NCBI GenBank assembly: GCA_946885435.1
Contig: CAMPGL010000049.1
Coordinates: forward strand, 1-12,509
Length of the DNA: 12,509 nt
Source of the DNA: an uncultured Brevundimonas sp.
GTDB taxonomy: Bacteria; Pseudomonadota; Alphaproteobacteria; Caulobacterales; Caulobacteraceae
Reading direction: 5' to 3'
Shown here: in pieces, positions 1 to 5,995 of the stretch
Layout: each line of letters begins with the position of its first letter
Numbering within the stretch: position 1 is the stretch's first letter
Notes under the pieces: model-generated
Database searches by the model: none
The model's input: the letters and a program-made list of their open reading frames with translations, nothing else
What the model was told of the DNA's origin: nothing
Program-made: the position numbers and the translations under genes

Positions 1-91
1 CCATGCGCTCGGAGTCATAGACGTTCATCTGGCAGCCGTAGGTCTTGATGAACAGACGCTTGGGCTGGCCCTGCACCGGGGTTTCGCTCAT
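1..91 (-). CDS. miaB: MiaB, tRNA methylthiotransferase (5' end only)
   Basis: These are the first 30 codons of a gene that runs off the left edge. The visible protein begins MSETPVQGQPKRLF and continues into IKTYGCQMNVYDSERM, which matches the start of the N-terminal UPF0004 domain of MiaB; the Cys of YGCQMN (residue 21) is the first of the three conserved cysteines that hold the auxiliary 4Fe-4S cluster. MiaB is a radical-SAM enzyme that adds a 2-methylthio group to i6A37 of tRNAs reading UNN codons. The ATG at 91-89 is preceded by AAGG at a normal distance on the minus strand, and no better start lies upstream. The radical-SAM CxxxCxxC motif and TRAM domain are outside the window. RimO and MtaB share the N-terminal fold, but the YGCQMNVYDS wording favours MiaB. 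Confidence 0.9.
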   Translation of the reverse strand, partial: MSETPVQGQPKRLFIKTYGCQMNVYDSERM

Positions 92-278
92 GCGCGCCTT
101 ATGGGGACGCCGGATGGCGGCGGCAAGGCGCAGTCGGAGAGAGCTGACCGTCGAAAGCCCGCTTCGATGCAGACCAAGTGATTGATCGGCCTGCCCTCGG
201 GCCGTCAGACGGACTGATTTCCCCTCGCCGCTAGGAATGGCCCCAGACTGGACCGTGATCTTTCACGTCGTGGATTTG

Positions 279-300
279 AGCCTTGGCCGTCACCAAGGCT
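279..300 (-). terminator. Inverted repeat, possible terminator hairpin 2 after the MFS gene
   Basis: AGCCTTGG (279-286) and CCAAGGCT (293-300) form a perfect 8-bp stem with a 6-base loop, about 43 bases past the stop codon of the transporter. No run of U follows it on either strand, so it is not a textbook intrinsic terminator. It could stabilise a 3' end or act in Rho-dependent termination; that role is inference. Confidence 0.35.
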
Positions 301-320
301 GACGGATGCACTGCTGCAGT

Positions 321-342
321 TGCAGTCAGTTTTCGGACTGCA
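321..342 (-). terminator. Inverted repeat, possible terminator hairpin 1 after the MFS gene
   Basis: TGCAGTC (321-327) and GACTGCA (336-342) form a perfect 7-bp stem with an 8-base loop. The repeat directly abuts the transporter stop codon (TGA, minus strand, 345-343). On the minus strand the loop is CGAAAACT. No U tract follows. Its placement suggests a 3'-end structure for the transporter mRNA, but this is inferred from position only. Confidence 0.35.
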
Positions 343-1695
343 TCACGGCGTCGGAGCGGTCGGGGTCTGTTCGGGATCGACGGTTTCGCCGGCGCGGGCG
401 AGCGGCCGCCACATCAGGGCCATCGCGACGCAGGCGGCTGCCATGGCGGCGTTGAGCACGAAGGGCGCGGGGCCGGACAGCTCGTAGAGCGCCACACCGA
501 TGATCGGCGGGAACAGGAAGCACAGGCCCATCAGGGCCACCATCAGCCCCGCGATCGCCCCCTGCTCGCGCGGGCCAAGCGCCAGGGACGAACCGGCCAT
601 GAAGCCGGGCCGGGCGAAGCCGAGACCCAGGCTGACCACCGCATAGCCGAGCACCACCGCATAGTAGTCGAGCGCAAACGCGCTGATGATGTTGCCGACC
701 AGCGCCAGCCCCGCGCCCCACTGCATGAGCTCGCGCGGCTCCATGTGGAACAGCCGGATCAGGCCCCACTGGGCCAGCAGGGTCGCCGCCGCGCCCGCCA
801 GCATGGCGATGCCGATGAAGGACTGGGCCTCCATCGGGCTGCGCCCCAGTTCGTCAATGACGTGGAAGCCCAGGACCGAGATGTTGATCGCCTGGGTCGA
901 GGTGACGAGGAAGGCGAAGAGGATGAAGGGCAGGATGCGCGGGTCCTTCCACAGGCCCTTGCCCGGCGCCTCTCCGGGGGCGTGGGCGGTGCGCGGCACG
1001 TCGCCGGACGGGAGGCCCTGGCGGGTCAGCCACCAGATCACGGCCCCGAACAGGGCGAAGGCGTAGATGGGGCCGGCCAGCCCCAGGAAGGGCACGACGA
1101 ACAGGGGCGCGATCGCCGGGCCGATGACGGTGCCCAACCCTTGCGCCGAGGCCTGGTGGGCCAGGGCCTCGGTCCGCTCCTGGCGGGTCGTGCGGTCGGC
1201 CACATAGGCCTGGGCCGAGGTCGGCACGGCCGAGCCGAACAGGCCGTAGACGGCGCGGGACAGCACCATCAGCACCAGCACGGTCAGCCCGCCCAGCAGG
1301 CCGGCCTGGCCCGCCGAGACCGACAGGCCGAAGCCGCCCATGGAAATCACGAAACCCAGCAGGCCCACCAGGATCATCCGCTTGCGGCCGTGGCGATCCG
1401 ACAAGCGCGCCCAGATCGGCGAGGTCAGGGTCCAGAACAGGGCCGACAGCGAAAAGGCCGTGGCGATGACCGTGTCCGCGTAACCAAAGGTCCGGCCGAT
1501 GGCCGGCAGCACGGACTGAAGCGCCGTATTGCCCGCCGCCGCCGTCATGGTCACGACGAAGAGGATGAAGAAGGCCCGGTCGCGCCCCTCCGGGATTCGG
1601 GGTAGCCGCCGCCTCTTCGGCCTGGCCGCCTTGGCCGTTTGCGTCCTCCGCCGGGGCGTCTCATTCTGTCCCGGCTTGGAGGAGGGTTCAGCCAT
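343..1695 (-). CDS. MFS transporter, DHA1-like drug/H+ antiporter type
   Basis: The 450-residue protein is of usual length for a 12-helix major facilitator. It starts with about 40 polar, strongly basic residues (RRR, KRRR), then TM1 near 41-63. Motif A between TM2 and TM3 is clear: ARLSDRHGRKR at about 96-106. A Pro/Gly-rich stretch near 186-200 (GLGTVIGPAIAP) resembles the antiporter motif C of TM5, and VPTSAQAYVADRT near 158-169 is TetA/Bcr-like. A loop at about 226-252 separates the two six-helix halves. It probably exports a small molecule across the inner membrane by proton exchange; the substrate cannot be read. The chosen ATG (1695) shares two bases with the ATG of the divergent amidohydrolase gene. 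A GTG at 1716 would add seven residues, and neither start has a visible Shine-Dalgarno. No partner efflux gene (membrane fusion protein or TolC-like) is adjacent. Confidence 0.85.
   Translation of the reverse strand: MAEPSSKPGQNETPRRRTQTAKAARPKRRRLPRIPEGRDRAFFILFVVTMTAAAGNTALQSVLPAIGRTFGYADTVIATAFSLSALFWTLTSPIWARLSDRHGRKRMILVGLLGFVISMGGFGLSVSAGQAGLLGGLTVLVLMVLSRAVYGLFGSAVPTSAQAYVADRTTRQERTEALAHQASAQGLGTVIGPAIAPLFVVPFLGLAGPIYAFALFGAVIWWLTRQGLPSGDVPRTAHAPGEAPGKGLWKDPRILPFILFAFLVTSTQAINISVLGFHVIDELGRSPMEAQSFIGIAMLAGAAATLLAQWGLIRLFHMEPRELMQWGAGLALVGNIISAFALDYYAVVLGYAVVSLGLGFARPGFMAGSSLALGPREQGAIAGLMVALMGLCFLFPPIIGVALYELSGPAPFVLNAAMAAACVAMALMWRPLARAGETVDPEQTPTAPTP
1678..1686 (+). promoter_or_regulatory. 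Strong ribosome binding site of the M20 amidohydrolase gene
   Basis: GGAGGAGGG lies 7 bases before the ATG at 1694. It fixes that ATG as the start even though the frame stays open about 55 codons further upstream, and a signal peptide begins exactly there. The site lies inside the coding region of the opposing transporter gene. Confidence 0.85.
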
Positions 1696-1696
1696 G
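1693..1696. other. Overlapping divergent start codons (CATG)
   Basis: The palindrome CATG holds the ATG of the amidohydrolase on the plus strand (1694-1696) and the ATG of the transporter on the minus strand (1695-1693). If both starts are right there is no intergenic space, and each promoter must lie inside the other gene. Confidence 0.6.
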
Positions 1697-3028
1697 AGAT
1701 TTCGGTTCGGCTCCACGGTCGCGGTCGCGGCGCTGGCGGCGGCGCTGCTTGCAGGCCCGGCTTACGCCCAGTCGGGCTCTCCGGTCGAGCCCGTCTCCGC
1801 CGATGAGGTGGCGCGGCTGGCCGAGGGGGTGAACGACCGCGTCGTGGCCTGGCGCCGGGACATCCACCAGAACCCCGAGTTGGGAAACCAGGAGCGGCGC
1901 ACCGCGGCCCTCGTCGCCGACCACCTGCGGGCGCTGGGCATGGAGGTGCGGACCGAGGTCGGGGTGACCGGCGTCGTCGGCGTCCTGCGGGGCGGACGGC
2001 CGGGACCGGTGGTGGCGCTGAGGGCCGACATGGACGCCCTGCCGGTGCAGGAGGACACGGGCCTGCCCTTCGCCTCGACCGTGACGGGGACCTACATGGG
2101 CCAGACCGTCCCGGTGGCCCACGCCTGCGGCCACGACGCCCACGTGGCCATGCTGATGGGCGCCGCCGAGATTCTGGCGGGGATGCGCGACCGCCTGTCC
2201 GGGACCATCGTCTTCATCTTCCAGCCCGCCGAGGAGGGCACGCCTCCCGGCGAGGAGGGCGGCGCCGACCTGATGATCGCCGAGGGCGCGCTCGGCGATC
2301 CCCGGCCCGAGGCCATCTTCGGTCTGCATGTGGTGACGGGCCAGCCGGGCCAAATCTGGTACCGGGCGCGGGGCTTCATGGCCGCCTCGGACCGGGTCGA
2401 CATCACCCTGCATGGACGCCAGACCCACGGGGCCTGGCCCTGGCGCGGGGTGGACGTGATCGCGCTCAGCGCCGACGTGGTCCAGACGATCAACACCCTG
2501 ACGGCGCGGACCATCGATCCGACCACCACGCCGACGGTCTTCACCATCGCAACCCTGGACGCCGGGGTCCGGTACAACATCATTCCGGACCGGGCGGCCC
2601 TGTCGGGCACGCTGCGGACCTTCGACGTGGAGCAGCGCAACGCCCTGGTCGAACGAGCCAGCGCCGCCATCGGCAACCTGGCCGAGACCTATGGCGCGAC
2701 CGCCGAGGTCACCTTCCTGCAGAACGCGCCGCTGGTGTTCAACGACCCGGAGCTGTCAGCCTGGGCGGCGGGCCCGCTGGCCGAGGCGGCCGGGGCCGAG
2801 AACCTCAACGCCGCCAGCCCCCCGACCACGGTGGCGGAGGACTTCTCCTACTTCCAGCAGGAGATCCCGGGGGTCTTCTACCACCTGGGCGGCACGCCGG
2901 ATTACGACCCGGCGACCGCGCCGCCGAACCACTCGCCTCAGTTCCACGTGGACGAGAGCGTCCTGCCGCTGGGGGTGCGGGCGCATGTGCTGACGGCGGT
3001 TCGCTTCCTCGAGCGCGGGGCGTCCTAG
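1694..3028 (+). CDS. Exported M20D-family amidohydrolase / metallopeptidase
   Basis: The 444-residue protein begins with a signal peptide (MRFRFGS, hydrophobic Ala/Leu core, AYA-Q cleavage near residue 25), so it should act in the periplasm or outside the cell. The rest fits the M20D amidohydrolases (hippurate, indole-acetyl-amino-acid and N-acyl-amino-acid hydrolases). Seen are RRDIHQNPELGNQE (55-68), LRADMDALP (109-117), HACGHDAH (143-150) carrying metal ligands Cys145 and His147, QPAEEG (177-182) with the catalytic and ligand Glu pair, GLH (210-212), and NHSP (412-415) with the last His. The dimerisation-domain His is kept in THGAWP (244-249). It probably removes an acyl group or residue from an N-acyl amino acid or small peptide using two metal ions; the substrate is not determinable. 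It faces the transporter gene head to head and the LysR gene tail to tail. Confidence 0.9.
   Translation: MRFRFGSTVAVAALAAALLAGPAYAQSGSPVEPVSADEVARLAEGVNDRVVAWRRDIHQNPELGNQERRTAALVADHLRALGMEVRTEVGVTGVVGVLRGGRPGPVVALRADMDALPVQEDTGLPFASTVTGTYMGQTVPVAHACGHDAHVAMLMGAAEILAGMRDRLSGTIVFIFQPAEEGTPPGEEGGADLMIAEGALGDPRPEAIFGLHVVTGQPGQIWYRARGFMAASDRVDITLHGRQTHGAWPWRGVDVIALSADVVQTINTLTARTIDPTTTPTVFTIATLDAGVRYNIIPDRAALSGTLRTFDVEQRNALVERASAAIGNLAETYGATAEVTFLQNAPLVFNDPELSAWAAGPLAEAAGAENLNAASPPTTVAEDFSYFQQEIPGVFYHLGGTPDYDPATAPPNHSPQFHVDESVLPLGVRAHVLTAVRFLERGAS
3025..3028. other. Shared CTAG, overlapping stop codons (amidohydrolase / lysR)
   Basis: CTAG reads as TAG on both strands (plus 3026-3028, minus 3027-3025). 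The two convergent genes therefore overlap by four bases and leave no room for a terminator between them. No hairpin was seen nearby. Confidence 0.95.
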
Positions 3029-3915
3029 AAGCGGGCCTTCTCGGCCTTCACCTGGTCCAGGATGAAGTCGCTGACCGTGCGGACCCGCGCGAGGTCCTTG
3101 AGGTCGGCGTGGGTGACCAGCCACAGGCTGCGCGTCAGGCCGACCTGGTCCGGCAGCACCTGCCTGAGGTCCCGCCGGGGATCGGCCAGGAACCTGGGCA
3201 GGACGCACAGGCCCGCTCCGGCGATGCAGGCCTGCAGCTGGGCGATCAGGTTGGAGCTCTTAAGCCCCACGTGGATGTCCACGTCCGGGGCCTGCATGTA
3301 GTCGAGCTCGGGCGCGTAGAGCAGCTCCTCGATATAGCCGATGAAGCGGTGCTCCCCCATGTCGGCCCGCGTCCGGATCGGCGGCCGGGCGTCGAGGTAG
3401 GCCGGCGCGCCGTAGAGGCCCAGGCGGTAGTCGGTCAGCTTGCGGGTGACCAGCCGACCCTCTCGGGGCGGGCTGAGGGTCACGGCGATGTCGGCTTCGC
3501 GCTTTGACAGGCTGAGCACGCCCGGGATGGCCACCAACTGGACCACCAGTTCGGGATGGGCGTCGGCCAGGGCCGCCATACGGGGCGCGAGGAAGTAGCT
3601 GCCGAAGCCCTCGGGCGCCCCGACCCGGACCACGCCGGACACTGCCAGGTCGGCGTCGCCGACCTCGGCCTGGGCCGAGAGCATCAGGCTTTCCATGGCC
3701 TCGGCGCGAGCCAGCAACCGCTCGCCGGGCGCCGTCAGGGCGTAACCGGATGGGCTACGGTCGAAGAGCCGGACCTGCAGGGCCTCCTCCAGGGCGCGGA
3801 TGCGGCGCGCGACGGTGGTGTGGTCCGCGCCCAGCCGTCCCGCCGCGGCGGTCAGGCGGCCCGTCCGCGCCACCGCGAGGAAGTCCTGCAGGCTGTTCCA
3901 GTCGAACGGGGACAT
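3025..3915 (-). CDS. LysR-family transcriptional regulator
   Basis: The 296-residue protein has the usual LysR length. The N-terminal winged helix-turn-helix spans about 5-64, with the typical wording NSLQDFLAVARTGRLTAAAG, a recognition helix around 31-45 (DHTTVARRIRALEE), then LFDRSPSGYALTAPGE. The effector-binding domain follows from about 92 (GVVRVGAPEGFGSYFLAP) to the C-terminus. It should bind DNA as a tetramer and respond to an unknown small molecule. It diverges from the small ORF and phaC across about 99 bases, the classic layout for a LysR regulator and its target, so control of phaC is a reasonable inference. The start at 3915 is the only ATG placing the HTH at the correct distance; no good Shine-Dalgarno precedes it. 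The gene is convergent with the amidohydrolase, which is a less likely target. Confidence 0.92.
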   Translation of the reverse strand: MSPFDWNSLQDFLAVARTGRLTAAAGRLGADHTTVARRIRALEEALQVRLFDRSPSGYALTAPGERLLARAEAMESLMLSAQAEVGDADLAVSGVVRVGAPEGFGSYFLAPRMAALADAHPELVVQLVAIPGVLSLSKREADIAVTLSPPREGRLVTRKLTDYRLGLYGAPAYLDARPPIRTRADMGEHRFIGYIEELLYAPELDYMQAPDVDIHVGLKSSNLIAQLQACIAGAGLCVLPRFLADPRRDLRQVLPDQVGLTRSLWLVTHADLKDLARVRTVSDFILDQVKAEKARF

Positions 3916-4014
3916 ATGTGGATTTTTGCACAACGGATTGGCGATGTCTCGCCTCGTCACGGCATTCTCGCTCTGGCATATCGCTGCTCGTCCACTCCAG
4001 ATCGCGGTGACGCC
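3916..4014. promoter_or_regulatory. Divergent control region between lysR and the phaC unit
   Basis: These 99 bases separate the lysR start from the small ORF that precedes phaC. The lysR-proximal part (around 3914-3940) is unusually AT-rich for this window and includes TTTTTGCACAA, which suits a promoter. A short direct repeat, GGCATTCTCGC at 3961 and GGCATATCGC at 3975, has a 14-base period and could be a regulator contact. I could not find a convincing -35/-10 pair or a clean LysR T-N11-A palindrome, so the assignment rests on position and composition. Confidence 0.5.
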
Positions 4015-4188
4015 ATGCCCTTCGACGCCTTCGCCCAAGACGCTGTCGCCATCTCCCCGGCCCAGTTGATCGACGCCGCGCCCGCGCCGGCGGTCGACAT
4101 GGCCGAGACGAACCCGGACCGCCTGCTGGCGTTCCTGTACGTAGCGCCGCAACCGTGCGAAGCGCTGGACTGCCTGCTCGCCGGCTAA
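4015..4188 (+). CDS. Small hypothetical protein (57 aa) directly upstream of phaC
   Basis: The 57-residue reading frame begins MPFDAFAQDAVAI and ends EALDCLLAG. I do not recognise it. It is predicted soluble, Ala- and Pro-rich, net acidic (several Asp and Glu, one Arg), with two Cys near the end and no signal peptide or membrane helix. Coding is supported by codon-position composition that I counted by hand: G+C is about 75% at position 1, 47% at position 2 and 91% (52 of 57 codons) at position 3, the pattern of a real gene in such a genome. GGTGA at 4006-4010 is a plausible ribosome binding site 4 bases before the ATG. Its TAA overlaps the AAGGAG of phaC, 10 bases before the phaC start, so the two are probably co-transcribed and translationally coupled. 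A function linked to PHA synthase is inference only; a non-functional upstream ORF remains possible. Confidence 0.6.
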   Translation: MPFDAFAQDAVAISPAQLIDAAPAPAVDMAETNPDRLLAFLYVAPQPCEALDCLLAG

Positions 4189-4192
4189 GGAG
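4187..4192 (+). promoter_or_regulatory. Ribosome binding site of phaC
   Basis: AAGGAG lies 6 bases before the GTG at 4199 and overlaps the stop codon of the preceding small ORF (TAA, 4186-4188). This fixes the unusual GTG start of phaC and suggests coupling of translation from the small ORF. Confidence 0.8.
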
Positions 4193-4198
4193 TTCGCC

Positions 4199-5995
4199 GT
4201 GACCGAAGCCGCCCAGACCTACCGCCCCGTCGCCGCCGCCACGCCTGCCCTGCCCGACCCGGTCGTGGTGGGACGCCTGCTGACCAAGCTGGCGCAGAAC
4301 AGCCACGCGGCCCTGACGGCGACGATGAAGAAGGCGGTCTCGAGCGAGCCCCTCCCCTACGACCCGACCCTGGTGGCGCGCGCCTTCCTCGACTTCCAGA
4401 TGGGCCTGATGCGCGATCCGCGCCGCCTGCTGGAACTTCAGGCCAGGAGCCTGGACGACTGGACCGCGCTGTGGCGCACCATGGCCGAGCGCGCCATGGG
4501 CCTGACCCCGCAGCCGGTGGCCGAGCCCGCCAAGGGCGACCGTCGCTTCTCGGCCCCCGCCTGGCGCGAGGAGCCGGTCTACGACTTCATCAAGCAGGCC
4601 TATCTGCTGGCGGCCCGGCAGATCCAGGACACCGTCGCCTCGGCCGAGGTCGATGAGCGCACCCGGACCCAGGTCGACTTCTTCAGCCGCCAGCTGATCA
4701 ACGCCCTGTCGCCGACCAACTACGCCGCGACCAACCCCGAGGTCGTCCGCCGCACCATCGAGACCGGCGGGGTCAATCTGATGACCGGCCTGTCGAACCT
4801 GCTGGAGGACCTGTCCTCGCAGGAAGGCTTGGTCAAGCGCCGCGCGCCCGCCGCCTTCGAGGTCGGGGTCAACATGGCCGCCACCCCAGGCGCCGTGGTC
4901 TTCCAGAACGAGCTGTTCCAGCTGATCCAGTACGCGCCGACCACCGACCAGGTGTTCCGCCGGCCGCTGCTGTTCGTGCCGCCGCTGGTCAACAAATACT
5001 ACCTGTTCGACCTCACCCCGCGCTCCAGCTACCTGAAGTGGCTGGTCGACCAGGGCCACACCGTCTTCGTCATCTCCTGGGCCAATCCGGACGAGAGCCT
5101 GAAGGACCGGGACCTGGGCGACTATGTCCGCGACGGCGTCATCGCCGCCATCGGCGCGGTCGAGCAGGCGACGGGCGAGACGGGGCTGGACCTGGTCTCC
5201 TACTGCCTGGGCGGAACGCTCTCGGCCATGACCCTGGCCTATCTGGCCGCGACGGGTCAGTCGGACCGGGTCGCGAGCGCGACCCTGATCGCAGCCCTGG
5301 TCGACTTCAAGTCGATCGGCGAGTGGTCCGTCTTCGTCGGCGAGGAAGAACTGGCGGCCTTCGACCGCTATCTCGACGACAAGGGCTATGTCGAATCCCA
5401 CGACCTGACCAAGCTGTTCGCGACCGTGCGGGCCAACGACCTGATCTGGTCCTCGGTGGTCAGCCACTATCTGCTGGGCGACGAGGCCCGGCCGTCGGAC
5501 CTTCTGGCCTGGTTCGACGACGGCGCGCGCATCCCGGCCGCGACCCTGAAGCAGTATGGCCGCGAGATCCTGCTGAACAACCGGCTGAAGGACGCCGGCG
5601 GCATTGAGGTCGACGGCGTGCCGCTGGACCTGAAGTCCATCAAGACGCCCGTCTTCGTCGTGGCCCTGAAGGACGACCACGTCTCGGCCTGGAAGGACAC
5701 CTACGAGGGCCGTTTCAACTTTGGCGGCGAGACGCGCTTCATCCTCGGCGGCTCGGGCCACAACGCGGGCATGATCAACCCGCCCGCGGCCAACAAGCAC
5801 GGCTACTGGACCAACGCCGCCGCCCCGGCCGACGCCGAGGCCTGGCTGGAGAAGGCGGAAAACAAGCCCGGCTCCTGGTGGCCCGAGTGGCAGGGCTGGC
5901 TGGCCAACGACGACAAGGTCGAGCCGCGCACGCCGGGCGAAGGTCCGCTGAAGGCGATCGAGGCCGCGCCGGGCTCCTACGTCCGCAAGGCCTAG
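4199..5995 (+). CDS. phaC: Class I poly(3-hydroxyalkanoate) synthase
   Basis: PhaC joins (R)-3-hydroxyacyl-CoA units into polyester, released as CoA, at the surface of cytoplasmic storage granules. The 598-residue length is typical of class I synthases. The N-terminal domain spans about 1-230; the alpha/beta-hydrolase catalytic domain follows, with RRPLLFVPPLVNKYYLFDL at 254-272. The lipase-like box is SYCLGG with nucleophile Cys336. The other catalytic residues are Asp493 (ALKDDHVSAW) and His521 (GGSGHNAGMINPP). The conserved tryptophan region VISWANPDES lies at 291-300, NDLIW at 413-417 and DGVPLDLKSIKTP at 472-484. The box starts with Ser where many synthases have Gly; the nucleophile is intact. 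The start is GTG with AAGGAG at 6-base spacing. No phaA, phaB, phasin, phaR or depolymerase gene is visible nearby. The gene ends in a CTAG shared with the convergent glycosyltransferase. Confidence 0.95.
   Translation: MTEAAQTYRPVAAATPALPDPVVVGRLLTKLAQNSHAALTATMKKAVSSEPLPYDPTLVARAFLDFQMGLMRDPRRLLELQARSLDDWTALWRTMAERAMGLTPQPVAEPAKGDRRFSAPAWREEPVYDFIKQAYLLAARQIQDTVASAEVDERTRTQVDFFSRQLINALSPTNYAATNPEVVRRTIETGGVNLMTGLSNLLEDLSSQEGLVKRRAPAAFEVGVNMAATPGAVVFQNELFQLIQYAPTTDQVFRRPLLFVPPLVNKYYLFDLTPRSSYLKWLVDQGHTVFVISWANPDESLKDRDLGDYVRDGVIAAIGAVEQATGETGLDLVSYCLGGTLSAMTLAYLAATGQSDRVASATLIAALVDFKSIGEWSVFVGEEELAAFDRYLDDKGYVESHDLTKLFATVRANDLIWSSVVSHYLLGDEARPSDLLAWFDDGARIPAATLKQYGREILLNNRLKDAGGIEVDGVPLDLKSIKTPVFVVALKDDHVSAWKDTYEGRFNFGGETRFILGGSGHNAGMINPPAANKHGYWTNAAAPADAEAWLEKAENKPGSWWPEWQGWLANDDKVEPRTPGEGPLKAIEAAPGSYVRKA
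5992..5995. other. Shared CTAG, overlapping stop codons (phaC / glycosyltransferase)
   Basis: CTAG supplies TAG to phaC (5993-5995) and TAG to the minus-strand glycosyltransferase (5994-5992). There is no intergenic space and no visible terminator hairpin. Confidence 0.95.

Larger units (their letters stand above)
92..342. other. Intergenic region between miaB and the MFS gene
   Basis: About 250 bases lie between the 5' end of miaB and the 3' end of the transporter gene, both on the minus strand. The part near miaB must hold its ribosome binding site and probably its promoter, but I cannot pick out a convincing -35/-10 pair. The frame upstream of the miaB ATG stays open for some distance but offers no ATG and has non-coding-like third positions. 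The part next to the transporter holds two perfect inverted repeats, listed separately. No tRNA-like cloverleaf or supported small ORF was seen. Confidence 0.5.

Noticed and set aside
92..278. Possible small RNA or tRNA in the gap before miaB
   Set aside because: No cloverleaf, T-loop sequence or promoter-terminator pair could be found.
283..1605. A plus-strand frame of 440 codons opposite the MFS gene
   Set aside because: The translation is His/Gln/Arg/Gly-rich noise, and the opposite strand encodes a clear 12-helix transporter with motif A. No ribosome binding site or domain supports it.
3916..4152. A longer LysR protein starting at 4152
   Set aside because: The added residues do not resemble any LysR N-terminus and would run through the AT-rich divergent promoter region. 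The HTH starts a few residues after the ATG at 3915, as is normal for the family.
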